From NCBI GenBank assembly GCA_900708905.1, contig CAADRB010000002.1, forward strand, positions 1,652,145 through 1,716,144: 64,000 bases of DNA. Reading direction: 5' to 3'. Below the pieces are notes generated by a model. That model had not been told where the DNA came from. It saw only the letters and a program-made list of their open reading frames with translations, and ran no database searches. The position numbers and the translations under genes were made by a program. This stretch comes from Hymenolepis diminuta. Lineage: Eukaryota > Platyhelminthes > Cestoda > Cyclophyllidea > Hymenolepididae. Below, piece by piece: positions 27,257 through 39,327 of the stretch; position 1 is the stretch's first letter; each line of letters begins with the position of its first letter.

Positions 27257-30200
27257 TCAAAGACTCTCCGCGGTGTCACGACCCCCCTCATGTCTCTGTT
27301 GATACTCTCTAAGGTCTTTCTTCCATTCCTTGAGACGCGACCACTGACGTTCAGAACGAGTTCTAGGAGCCAACCAAGCACGATGTTCAATCGTATCTAC
27401 ATTTTCGAAGTAGCTAATGCGTTCTTCTTCATCAGCGAGAGAACGAAGACGACTCTTGACCGTGGAAATGACCTCACGACGTCGGTGCAATTCGGCTTCA
27501 TTCTTCCAGACGGCAGCTCGAGTGGATTCAAAGTCGGAATAGAGACTTTCCACGAGTTCAATCTCTGCTGCTTGAATTGAAGCGTCCGTGGTGATTGACT
27601 TGACGATTTCGTCGATAGTGGTGTGGAATGATTTCCTGGAGGGGGTCAGGCCAGATGTCATGACCTAGAATAAACGAATAGATATTGAAGGTTTAGTGAC
27701 GATTGTCTTAAGTTCTACTAATGAACCAAATATGATTTTCTATCAGAGACAGATTCTATTTAATTTTAGACAGACTCTATTCTGCTGTCTCCTCCGAGCA
27801 GCCAGGAGAACGAAGTCAACGAAACTAACGAACAATGTTTTCAATGTTCTCTTTGGGTTCCCAGAGCCTGAACGAAGGAAATAAATTCACTGAGAATTGG
27901 GGGAAACTGGTAAGGAAAATAAAGAAAAATGAAAGCCTTTTCCACTCTTGTAAAAAAGGCTCACTATTATGATGCATGAATTCTTACATATGCAAAAATT
28001 GAAAATACTGTTCAAATGACTTCAAGAAATATGTTAATATAAGTTCTATGATATAATTTTTCCGAAAAATTCAATAATCCAGGAAATTAGGTTGATCATT
28101 CAAATCACTGAATGTGAACCAATAATTCCGCATCCCTGGCTTAACAAACGATACTGGCACAAAATTTTACTCAAGTGCATTAAGAGAAGTGTGAACAGAA
28201 CTTAACTTGGGTAGAAGGAAGGCATTCTGAAGTTACTCCAACGAGAAACCCCTCAGGTTGGCCAGTACTTACCAGTACTATTGGCCATTGATATCACTGC
28301 ATGTGCACCGATGAGCGTCGATCTCCTGACCTCACTACTATAGATAAATGGTAGAGACCGCCGATAGAAAGACCATATTTAGAAGCTGAAACCTTACTGA
28401 GAACTACCTAGGAAGAACACGTCTGAACCAAATCAAACCATAGCATTTTGTATCAATTGTATGGGTACATTTTACTAATAGAGTGAGTAAATCATAATCC
28501 GATTACGGTGTGTAGAAGAGTCTATTACGTCGTCAAATAAGAGAAGCCTGGATTTTGCATTTGTCGCTGTCACTAAAATTTTAGAAAGTGAAATCGAAGC
28601 TTAGTACATCGATTCTTTAGTTCAATGCAATATTTCTAAGCAAGATAGGAAAATAATAAAACACTAGTCCTAACCCAAACGCATTGGAAGTATTTTTTAC
28701 TTCTCCTGTTTCTCAATTTTCTTCCATACCAAAGGCACGAAATAATGCATGAAAAATACATATGAATACTCTTTTTCATTTCCCAGAGGAATTCCATATC
28801 CATTCGATCGTACTCAGTGTACTCATTTACTAACAATGGATGGGTGAAAATTAAAAATAAACGTTTTATTAGCCAGTAAGTACGTGAGAAAACAATCAGT
28901 TGGAATCAGTCCTATTTTTTCCAACTCTAAGGCCAACGAAGGATGGACTCTATGCTTTTACGAAAATTACTCGCCAATCCCATTCTCTATGAAAATACTT
29001 CGGTTTTTCGTCCCTGGAACCGCAGTACTGCCTTTTGCCCCTATGACTTAAACACGTATCTGTCATGTATAAACGATATTATCGAATCTCCTATTTCTGC
29101 AATCGTCCTGTTTCATTTAAATGTTCACTGCATTCATATTCTAACGCACGTCCATGCCCAAATGACTCATAAATTGTCTTTGTATTTCCATTCACATGCA
29201 TACACGCGTTAATTTTTTGTTTGCCCTTGTGCTTCCCTCTCATCTCTTCCTCATCGTAGTTTATTCAATACGTGTTGGCCCACACAACTCCTCCTGCTGG
29301 CTTTAGTCTTAACTTCTACGACCTTAGCTCCTAAATTGATGACCTCGGTTCTTTTTACTCCAACAACTTAAATAGTACAGGGCCATCTGAAATGTTCGCA
29401 ACTACAAGTTGGGAAATTCCAAAGTGGGAACAGGAAATGTAGGGCGCCTTTTTACCAAACTTTATAACCGCATAAAATGGGGAAAAGGGAGACATCGTCT
29501 TACAAAAGAATGTGATTAAAAACAGTGGTATAAAAGTAGTACTATTTATTTGTAGAAGGGCAGCAAGTGTAAGCTAGCCGACAACGAGAGTTAGAAAAAA
29601 GGATAAATGAAGCGTATGTTTCTAATAATGAAATAACCACATCTAGGTTGAAAGAGATAGTCATATGTGGAAGATGGTATATAAAGGTCAACAGAGAAGT
29701 ACACGTAGATTTAAAAGGAAAAAGACCTTGAGTGCTGATTTATTCGATATGTGGATAGATATAAATAGCTGCTTACATATATGTGATTGGGGATTGAGTT
29801 TAAACCTTTAAAAAACCACTGAAACTTGGCTTGACAAACTAAACATAATCCTCCCCCTTCCCCCAACAGTATAAATACTCCATTAAAGTTCACCACAGTA
29901 GTCTATAGTCAACTCAAAAGTTGGAAATAACTTTCATTATGATTCATTTTTTTAACTTCAGACCTAAAAAAGACTAGATATGGCGATATAAACTCTCGTA
30001 AGTTCTTCAAGATATATATATATGCACCTGGATATGCTATAGACGAGTTGCTTTCGCACCGATTTTCAACTTTCTAAAAAATTATTTTATCATTTCTAAT
30101 TATAAGTGAAAAATCAGTATACCGTTGATAGTGTCATTCCGTATACGTGAAGTGTTCCTAAGTCAAATAAATTCTATTCTTGGGTTTTATTATACCACTA

Positions 30201-33200
30201 TTAGCCAAATGATTAGTTAAGATATTACGTTAAACTACATTCGGCCCCTGATACTAGACCCACCACAAAATATGAAAGAATAAAGCCATAGTGATATAGT
30301 AGTGGCATTAGATTTCAGTCCATTCAATAGCATGGGTTTGAAATGCATCTGCTTTCCTTACATAACCGAAACAAATTTTCACAAAATAGAAGCCCTAAAA
30401 AATAACTATTCAATTTGTGCGCCGGTGGCGCAGCGATTAACATACCGGTTCGCGAAATCCGAGATCACGGATTCGATGTCCATCAGTGCGCAAGAGCGGA
30501 ATGACCAACAGGACTAGTTAGGTCTGGCTAATAAGAAGGGGGAGGATATATGATGCTGTCGCTTCATACAAGATTGCCGTTGGAAGATGCTTTCTTAGGC
30601 AGGTCTGGGAGTTATAACTATTCGGTAGGCTGGTTCTGATATCATTGAATCAAATTCACTCGGAAAAATCTGAGGTGAACTCAAACATATAAAATTGGAA
30701 AGAACTAATTTTGCTCTGCATTTAAGAAATAATAGGTGAGCTTTTTCGCAAACTTCTATTTCAAACGTAGCAAATTTTCACCAGGTAGAGATATTGCTCT
30801 GAGCCTTTTATCTCTCTCGCTCTCTCTCTCTGCGTGTAGCAGATGCAAAACTAATTCTGCTGACAAAATAAAACAACCCTAAAACGTAGTTATTAAAAGA
30901 AGTACTTTTTAAAACTCTGAGCTAGCGAGTGAAATTTTGCTTTTACAGAAAATGCAGAGATTAACGAAAACACGGCGATTTAAACGGAGAATTTAATCAG
31001 ATTGCTTCATTCTTACAACAATAAAAGGCGGGTAAATTGATGGTCGTAAAAATTAGGTTATGGGCAAATAAATACAGCTCTAGACTGCTTTAAATTTTGA
31101 GGAGCTTATGAAAGCGTTATAATTATCTAGTTGGGTTAAAGAAAGTAGTAATTACATACACCAGTTCGTCGCGTAGTAATCACTGCCTAGATTTAGAAAG
31201 GAAATGAATAAATTAGTATTCCAGGTAAAATGCTTGGTCATCTCAATCGTGTAAAGCTTGTAGTTTTTAAAATCTGATACGCTTGAAGGTAGCTCGTGGA
31301 GACTCTTGGTCGATTCCTCATCTCAAGCTTATTAAATGTATCACTCTTAAGGGACAATTTAAAAAACATATTATGTACTCTACAAGCCTAGATCGTGGCA
31401 CATTTTGGCTTTAGAAAGAAATAAATTAATGGTAAGACTGACCATCACAATTAAACAACTGGTCAATAACCACTAGAGATGGAGGACAAAAATTTGATTC
31501 AGGAAACGAATTATGAAATTTGAATTTTGAATCATGAAGTAGCGAACTATGCACCAAGTAAATACTCTACAATCCGAACCCGAAAATTCAAATGAAGTAA
31601 CACTTTTGTCGTTCTTTTCGATCCCTCCCTTTATCCCCTATCGAACTTTACTTACCCGATTCCAGATGCTTTCCCTTAATGGAAAATTGTAATTTTTCTG
31701 CATTTCCGTGGGTTGTAATAAAATGTAGTCTCCTGATAGCACAAGATATATATTTGAATTCAATTTAAAAATATAGCTGTGGGTTAGAAAGTGCTACAAG
31801 ACATTCATTATACAGGCATTAAAAGTGATATTTGAATAGATGAACATTTATCAATCTATGTAGCTCAATCAACGTATTACCTGCCCACTAAATGAGTACC
31901 TATTAACACTGCCAACCATCTATTTCTCAGTGTCGTTGCCAGTTCCAATCACCGGATGAGCAGTCAGATGTGTATATTCTGAGGATAACAGAAACCATAA
32001 AATAGACCAACTGATAGTTAGAAATAACTCACAACCAAATAATAGTAGTCCCGTACTACTTTATATTTCAGGAAGTTTATGAAAGGTTGAAGAGATCAAA
32101 GTAATTATTACTTACACCAAATCGTCGTTAAGGTAAACTTACGAGGGTATAAAAATAAGCAATCAAATTTTTAGAATACCTAAATTTCTTAAAGCAACTA
32201 TACATCTTGGCTTATTTAATATAAGGAAGTAGAGATTTCGGAGTCTGAAATCATGAAAAGTAATAATAGGAAATCTTGGTGTATTCTTCAGCTAGAATTA
32301 AGAAACATGAGCCTCCATTTAACTTATACTTTTCGGCATCTCTTTTGAGGTCATACACTATTTTCTTTTATTACTGATTAACAATATCCCAATTGTCTCA
32401 TTATCATCCCATGATTCGAGAAAATGTGAAATTAAATAAATTATAAATCACTGAAGAAAGAAATCAGAGTAATATTGGTCGTCCAAGAACTGAGAGTGGT
32501 ATTCGGAGATATTTTCCTAGCCAAAGCGTGAACGTAAGATGTAAAAAGGTCAATCAACAGTTGTTAATTCTAGTTGTTAAGAGATCCCCCCTCCCTTCAG
32601 CAAAAACACAGCATTCAGAAGATAGGGATTAAATTGTTATGCCCAGAAATTCACCTGAAAGCTTTGGTGTTCGGACTCAGTATTCGACTGGATGACAAAC
32701 TTTCCTTGAGACACGGCGACTTGAGTATGGTTGACTTCTCCTCTATTGCCAATTGTGTCTCGCTTGTCAATATAAATAGTTATAATTGGCACAATATGGT
32801 CTAGAAAAGACATGTTCTCTCTGGAGCCATCTGAGCCTTTTGTAAGTAGTTCCCATTACATAACAGAAGTCAGTAATCTCGAGTAGCCAAATTTTATAAA
32901 GGAGACACCTTCAATTTGACTGGTGGGAAATAGATATCGCTTTGGATTATTATTTGGTAAATCGGGGTGATGACATCTGCGCAAGTGGTTTGGCTTATTC
33001 ATTCAATATGGAAGATTAGTCTGCGTAACAAAATCCCAATGCCATATCACTATCTATCCCATTCACTGCCCATTGTTATCTGGAATAACTATTCATAAGC
33101 ATGCTCATTCAAACGAGTAGACATTTGCACCTATCTATACAGTATGGTTCAAAGCGTATGACTAACGCTCAGTTTTGCGAATCTGCAGGCTAACCACTAA

Positions 33201-36200
33201 TTATTAAGCAATATTAATCAGGACGAGAGAATTTTAATTTTAAACAGAAATACACTTATAACTTCGCTTAAGGTTGTCAGGACATGAAAACCAGTTGGCA
33301 GGTTGTTGCTGGAAAAAACTGGATTTTTTATTCAAAAGGCAGGGAAAGGTCGCGAATTTGATACCACAACACAGGCAGAGTGGATGCAAAGGAGAAAAAA
33401 AATCCATCTTCCCAAAATAAGGCACACCATGAAGTAGGCGCGAAAGTGAATTCAGGAGAGAAAAAAAATAGACAGAGACAACAGGGTGTGATGCCTCGCT
33501 AGTTCGCATATTTTTCAACTCCTCTCCCGCACACACAAACCAAAAGCGGAGATGTGATAGACATACGGAGAGTGGTGCGGAAGGAGGAGAAGGCTATTGA
33601 ATGTTAGAGATAAAAATACGCCTATTGTTTGGTGAGATGCTGAAGATATGCTTGTATGCTCCTGTTAGAATAGTAAAATTGAACAAGAATCGCTAGGAGT
33701 GATTGACAGAAGCGAAAGAAACAATTCAGATTTCTCGGTTTAATTTCAAGCACCTATTTTGAATAGAAGTAGTAACCTACACCACCTCCCTATTTTGGAG
33801 AATATTGATCCCTCTATTGATCTATTTTAACCAAAATGATTGGTCATTTCGTTTACTGGGTGTATATTGAGGGGCATCAAACTCCTGTAGTGCACGTCGA
33901 TCTTTACGCCACAGACGCAAACAAAACGATAACAACAATAGTAACTGGATATGAAACTTAAAATGCTTGCGTTTTACAGGATGGCATCCATCCATTTTGA
34001 TGGATACATTATAAACCAATGAGCTGTAGAAGTAGTTCAGGTGGATTCTCGTGACCCCCTAATGATCCCTTACCATAAATTGCATGTCAATTTTCAAATC
34101 TGACGGCCAAACTATTAAGATCAAAATAACTTGATATTACCCAGTCATAGTGACTAGATTGAGGGCATTTGCAGATAAGATTAACTAGACATCTACATTA
34201 TAGCAGTTTAAAGTCTTGTCGGCATAGTCAACTTTAAATTTGAATAAAAATTTGTCAGCTTTCACTGTTTTATCTAGGCCTTTGAAGCTTAGAGTGGATA
34301 CAAGTACATCATGTTTTTATTTTAAAATCAAAGATTATCTGCATTTTGAAGGAACCGAAAGAAATATACCAGCAATACGCACATGAAGAGAAGGAAAGTC
34401 ATAAATGATAGGTTTGAAATAACTTTACACGACTAAAATTCCCACCTGAATGAACGAAAATGTGCACGATATGAATTTGTCAGAAGAAGTAAAGGGGACA
34501 ATAAAATCGTGACATTTTGTGACCAGGTGTTGCTTTTAAAAGCACTAGACCATTCAGTAAAAACTTGGTCATAAAAACAGCTCAAAAGAAATGTGAAAAC
34601 AATTTAAAATTCACATTGACAAAAAATAAACTTCTTAAAATTCACTTTCAAAAGATGGTTAATGCATGAAAGAACACACCTTGAACTGTTCCAGAGTAGA
34701 GGCGACCTCAGATTCAGTTAAAAGAATTGGCACACCCTTCCTTATCTCTGAATCATCGGTACGACGATCGCTCGATTCAATCAACTTTTCCGCAACGCTT
34801 AACTACAAGGGTAGGAAAAGATTGGTTAATTATCAAGGAAGTTAAAATTCTTACTACTGAAAATTATAAAGTAGACGTACAACTTCAGTGTCGAAGACGT
34901 TGGACTTAAGTAGGGAATTTGCAAATGCTAGAAGATTCTTCGAATCTTCCACAAGTGCGTACGCCAAGAGACGCAGTCTTGGAACTAAATCCTTTAAGTT
35001 GATTGCCATGGATGGTGAAAATATTGGGGATAAGTCATTTTCAATGGCACTTGAGAGAGAAAAGAGACAATGACCAAGTTGGAGACGTGGCCGCCGAATA
35101 TCAAACCAACCATCGTAGTTAGGATTTCTCAGATAAGGGACGCTTTGAAAATCAGTCTAAAAAAATGAAAAATAAGGTTATATTCTGTAAGATATTGAGA
35201 ACTACGTATAACACCCGCAGAAGATGACAGAGAGAACACAACTTTATAAGATCACATTGTATTATAATTTGTCAATTAGACAGATAACAGATAGGCGAGC
35301 CAGATATTGACCACAGAGGGAAGTCAATCATACTCAGATTACTGTATCTCAAAGGAGTTTTATTGCGTGGTCCGACACGAACATATTCCAAAAGGTTGTT
35401 CAGAATTTCAGATAAATAGTTCATGAAAACAGCATAAAGGTAAGCTTTGATCCAAATCATTCGCGGTAAAACAGAAGAGATACTTCAGTTCGTCCCCATC
35501 ACAAATTATGAAGCAACCAAAATATCCCCAAGACCAGAAAACTATTTCTGAAGCGAATTTCGGAGTACATTCTGGCAATATTCATTGAAACATCCTTATA
35601 ACCTGCTATTTTCGTGGCCGTTCAATGGTTGTTTACTAAAAGTTGAATGATTGGAAAATTCCGATTCAATGCAGTGTTCGATAGGTGAGTTCAAATGATA
35701 TAACTACAAGCAGGATAATGGATGAAATTGAACTTCATGTTCAATCCTGACATTAAACGTAGAATGTCAGTCTATCGTCAAGCGACTTTTGGGGATATGC
35801 ATTTTGGAGGCGGTTAAGCTGATCAAATTTTCGAAAGAGCGAACAAGTAAAAAACACAAATCCCATGGAATAAATCTCCCTACACTCGCCTGATAGTAAA
35901 TCATAATCGAATAGGATAATTTATGTCGTGACACACGATTAGCACTTTCTACAACTAACCGTAAAATCTGGGATGGCTAAATCCAAATCCAAGCCTCAAT
36001 ATATCCAAATTTAGAAGACAGGGGAAGAACTAGGTATGTTCATTAAGGTTACGTGCAAACAGGACCATTAATAATGGTGTTGATACTAAGTTCACTACCA
36101 AGGGAGGATACGTGTTCATAAATGCAAAGGTAGGGCCCACACGCAAGGGATGAAAAAAATACAAATTGCTTGTTGTTTTCGACAGCCAACTTACTAAATA

Positions 36201-37213
36201 TAGATCGCATAAATAAAGGACCAATTTATTCTTGTAAGTGTAAATACTAAAGCAAGTTAAAGGATGCAAGGCTTAAATGAAGTTATCTGTGTAAATCCTC
36301 AGTGTTATTTGAAAATGCAGTGACTAAAATATACTAAAACGATAGTTATCAAAAACCCGGGGAATAAATAGATTCATTCTATGTAAATGAATCTATTTAT
36401 GAGAAGGGAAATCAATACTAGTCCGGAAAAAATAAAACTCACGTCCATGTCAATTTCTTCCTCCACTTCCTCAACCACTTCCGAACGCTCAAATAAGACA
36501 TCAGATCTGATCAATTCATTGGCCGTATGAAGCCAAAGAGCAGTTAAATAGGGTCTGAGTTGTTCCTGTTCAAGGTGAGATTGTAGACAGAGTTCCCACA
36601 TCACTGAAAGAGCGGATGAGAAGTCTTCCTTCTTAATGAAACTTTCCTGGAGAAGATTTGCTGAAACTTCGTCCAAAAAGATGCCAGTTTGGGCCTATTG
36701 GGAATAAATGAATAAACCGACAACATACTCTGTTCTTCAAAATATCGAGTACTCGCTCAATTTCATTGTGATGAATATAGTCCCGAACAAATGCATGATG
36801 TGTTGAAGGAAGAGTTTTCAACGAATTTTGTGTCTCACGAAATCTAAAGAATGAATGAATCAAACCCAACTTACTTATACGTAGTGGTTTCAAGAAAATC
36901 AAGGAAACTTTTACTTGATTGTTGGACTTTATTTACAAACTAAAGAAATGCAACAATCACTGAAAATAAATTTATACAATATCATAGTCAAGTGGAGTAA
37001 TCGAAGCCCGATTGTTCAATCTATATTGTATTTGGGTACCTAGGTCACTGGCAGATAGATTGCCAAATGTATTCGAGGAAAATCGAGAATTCCATTTCTC
37101 AGTGCAGGCATAAGCATCGGTCAAAATAAGACGAGAAAAGGCTAGAAATAATTATTCGTAAAGCAACTACCTTTAAGTGGACTAGAAAAATATTTGTACG
37201 GAAAGAGCAGCAT
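27257..37213 (-). CDS. MRPS27: Mitochondrial small ribosomal subunit protein mS27 (MRPS27), 8 exons, complete
   Basis: Predicted exons are 37213-37171, 37141-36978, 36939-36875, 36843-36729, 36694-36443, 35156-34881, 34802-34680 and 27664-27257 (stop 27259-27257), 481 codons. All junctions are GT-AG and the phases join without breaks. mS27 is a pentatricopeptide-type helical protein of the mitochondrial ribosome small subunit. Family hallmarks seen are an N-terminal DAYACTEKW block (compare SSAYVDSHKW in mammals), YKFR formed across a splice junction, GIFLDEVSANLLQESFIKKE followed by DFSSALSV (strong match to the family core), and a YLRNPNYDGWFDI segment in exon 6. The C-terminal exon is charged and coiled-coil-like. 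The first 15 or so residues are aromatic, serine-rich and basic, with no acidic residue, fitting a mitochondrial presequence. An in-frame TGA lies just upstream of the ATG. Introns are 29, 38, 31, 34, 1286, 78 and 7015 nt. The last exon is joined on phase and general resemblance only and is the least sure part. Confidence 0.88.
28180..28390 (-). repeat. tRNA-derived SINE-like copy in the last mS27 intron
   Basis: The plus strand shows 'gaacttaacttgggtag', 'cagtactattggccatt' and 'actgcatgtgcaccgatgag', which match corresponding blocks in the copies at 6725 and 43770. It lies in the same orientation as the host gene, inside its 7-kb intron. Confidence 0.5.
29055..29370 (+). repeat. Dispersed repeat family R1, copy 1
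   Basis: This shares an extended series of blocks with 45480-45835: 'gtctttgtatttcca' followed by 'catgcataca', then 'gcttccctct', 'tcatcgtagtttattcaat', 'ttggcc' and 'cttagtcttaact'. Order and spacing are kept over about 300 bases. I do not recognise a coding capacity or terminal repeats. This copy is inside the last mS27 intron. Confidence 0.7.
30415..30690 (+). repeat. tRNA-derived SINE-like copy with both Pol III boxes
   Basis: This is the best-preserved head in the window. It has an A-box-like 'tggcgcagcgattaa' at 30426 and a B-box-like 'ggattcgatgtcc' at 30469, about 30 bases apart as in a tRNA. Next come 'catcagtgcgcaagagcgg' and 'aatgaccaacaggactagt', then a diverged body and a 'tctgaggtgaact' end. 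The cloverleaf cannot be completed (no 3' acceptor strand pairing with the start), so this is a tRNA-derived repeat and not a tRNA gene. It lies antisense inside the mS27 intron. Confidence 0.75.
30810..30832. repeat. (TC)n microsatellite
   Basis: A run of TC dinucleotides with a single CG interruption is visible directly. It lies in the last mS27 intron. Confidence 0.75.
32640..32850 (+). repeat. Dispersed repeat family R3, copy 1
   Basis: This shares 'cagtattcgact', 'ggcgacttgagtatggttga', a 'cctctattgccaa' block and 'gtgtctcgcttgtcaatat' in order with 47725-47930 (same strand), and the later blocks with 35275-35400 (opposite strand). The short open frame over it (32574-32804) is therefore repeat-derived. 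No family name is known to me. Confidence 0.6.
35275..35400 (-). repeat. Dispersed repeat family R3, copy 2 (inverted)
   Basis: On the minus strand this reads 'ctgagtatgattgacttc' then 'cctctgtggtcaatat' and 'ggctcgcctatctgttat', matching the order in the copies at 32640 and 47725. It lies in the 1286-nt mS27 intron and explains the 62-codon open frame there, which would otherwise look like an extra exon. Confidence 0.55.
36364..36400. repeat. Perfect 15-bp inverted repeat with 7-nt loop
   Basis: The arm 'ataaatagattcatt' at 36364-36378 is exactly the reverse complement of 36386-36400, separated by 7 nt. It lies inside the fifth mS27 intron, with its near end 42 nt past the donor at 36442-36441, so it would form a hairpin in the pre-mRNA. 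It may be a chance palindrome or a miniature element end. Confidence 0.9.
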
Positions 37214-39327
37214 TTCAGATAAAGGCTTCTGAGTTAAAACTCAATTCAAGGTCTAATTTGGCATAGGCTAATTCCACCATCTCATGTCATCATGAAAAGA
37301 TAACATTACTATAATACGTAATAAAATCTAAGGATTATTTCATTTAATTCTTTAATAGCTTCAATATTCTTTTACAAGCAATGAGACAATTTCATGTGAA
37401 TTTCTTTTTAATTACACAATTTCAACTGTGATTAACTAAAGATCATATAATTTGTTAGGGAATAAATTGAAAAAATTTGTTTTTTTTCAGATTATGTTCT
37501 TTAATCTAACATTTTATGTCTCTGTTATAACGAATGACACAGGACTGCATATATGTTGACTTTGCAGTCACTAATTTTGTAAAGCTTTATATTTCGATTG
37601 ATTTATTGTATTACACATTTAATTTTAACTTTTTTGCATTAGTTTTGCAGTAATTCATTTTGATGACAAATAACATAAGTAAATTTAGAGTAGCTAAAAA
37701 TCAGAGCGCTAATAACCTAACAGGCGGAACAGGGACATTTAAACAACGCATTACCGAATTCAGAGAAATACCAATACCCCGAAATAAAACCAAGAATCTC
37801 CATTGACTGCTTAAGGCAGAATTGATTATATTGAGAGTAAAATTCGTCCGTATGTCAAAAGTGGAATGATTACATTTCGAATCACGCCAGCGACTTGACT
37901 TCTCGAAAATTCGGACTTACATTTAATTCCATAAAATATTCTGTTAGAAGAAATAATAGTTATTTTCCCCCTCTCCCAATATTTCTTATATGAATAAAAA
38001 TGTAATTTCTTTCTTTATTTTCCCCACTGATAAAAGACACTTGATAATTATACTTATTCGTTTAAGCTGATACCGATTGAGAGCGAGTTTCGTTAATACA
38101 CTCGTGCTGACTACAACGTGTCTTGTGATCTGCCGTGGGTTATTAGCTTCTGTGTTAAGTTGCTATATTATCGAGATTTCTAGATTGTTGGCTCTGCGAG
38201 ATTACCACCAGGACTCCTAGTTGGTTACGTTATAGCATATTCCCTGTTCTAAAACTTTATAACTTTCTGCCCTATCGTGATGCTCATCTGAATTTTGAAG
38301 CTAACGTGAGCACCGAGGCACTCATGAGAACGTATATTCGCTTCTATTTTTTATAAAACAGCTTGTAATTTTCTTTTCATAGTTGACTTGTCAAGTGAAA
38401 AGGAACGCCCATCGTGAAACTAATTACGCCATCTACACGCATAAGCTCTTTAAATCTGTTTTCACATCCCTTTCTCTATTTACACTAACTCTCGTTCTAT
38501 TCTTGTCCTTTTAAACTTCTAGTCAAGGCCTTTTAGTGTTGTCTATATTTTTTATTTTTAGCAAGAGAAAAATTAATTTGTTCACCGGTTAGTTTGCTGA
38601 CTAAAAGTACCGTATTCCTTGATTAGCATGCTTGATTGTTAAATATTCCCATTATCTTGAATTAATGTAGTATATAAGCGAAATCCATACTCGAAAAACC
38701 TTTTTAAAAATCGCCTCCAAAGCACTTAAAAATTATGTTACTTTTTTCTGGAAGTCATTCAAGTGAGTGAGTAATTCCTCATAAGCACTTCATATAAACG
38801 GCCTTTTCTCAAAGAGTTGTTATTGGGTTTTGTTGCTTTTAGCCAATTTACCATCATCTGAGGTATTTGAGTGGCCCCATTAAGAGAGGGTTTATTGACC
38901 TACAACTATGAATATTCTGGATAAATTTTGTTTTACCCATGGCATATTTCCCTATTACGCAAACAATGTCCTTCGGGAACATATTGCCGTGAAATATCAG
39001 AGTGAACACATTTTCACAAGTAGATCTTAAATTCTGGCTTTCCAGATTTGTTTTAATTGAATTAAACAACACCTCTCTGATGTATCGGAAGCTAATCCGT
39101 ATGCGCTTCCTCTGATTACTCCCTGCCTACCCCGCCACTCATACCCAGTCTTATATTTTTGTTCCCATGGATTACGGTACCCCTAGACTCTCTCCTCAAA
39201 CGTTCTCAAAAATCAATCGCAAATTAGTGAAAGTTATATTTCATCATGGCAGATTTGCTGGAAAACGGATGTGCACAATAGCACCAAAATGAAAATAGTG
39301 AATCAAAACGTGAACGAGAAAAACAAA
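37214..39327. other. Intergenic region upstream of mS27
   Basis: About 2.1 kb of AT-rich sequence separates the mS27 start from the stop of the next minus-strand gene. The open frame at 38854-39072 on the minus strand has no splice support or family resemblance. I see no clear TATA box with a plausible start context. Confidence 0.5.

Noticed and set aside
30415..30500. tRNA gene
   Set aside because: Both internal promoter boxes are present, but the acceptor stem cannot be closed and the same head occurs in other copies fused to a common body, so it is a SINE.
35272..35460. Possible extra mS27 exon on the minus strand (62 codons)
   Set aside because: It overlaps a dispersed repeat (R3), and exon 5 joins exon 6 directly in frame with the family segment preserved.
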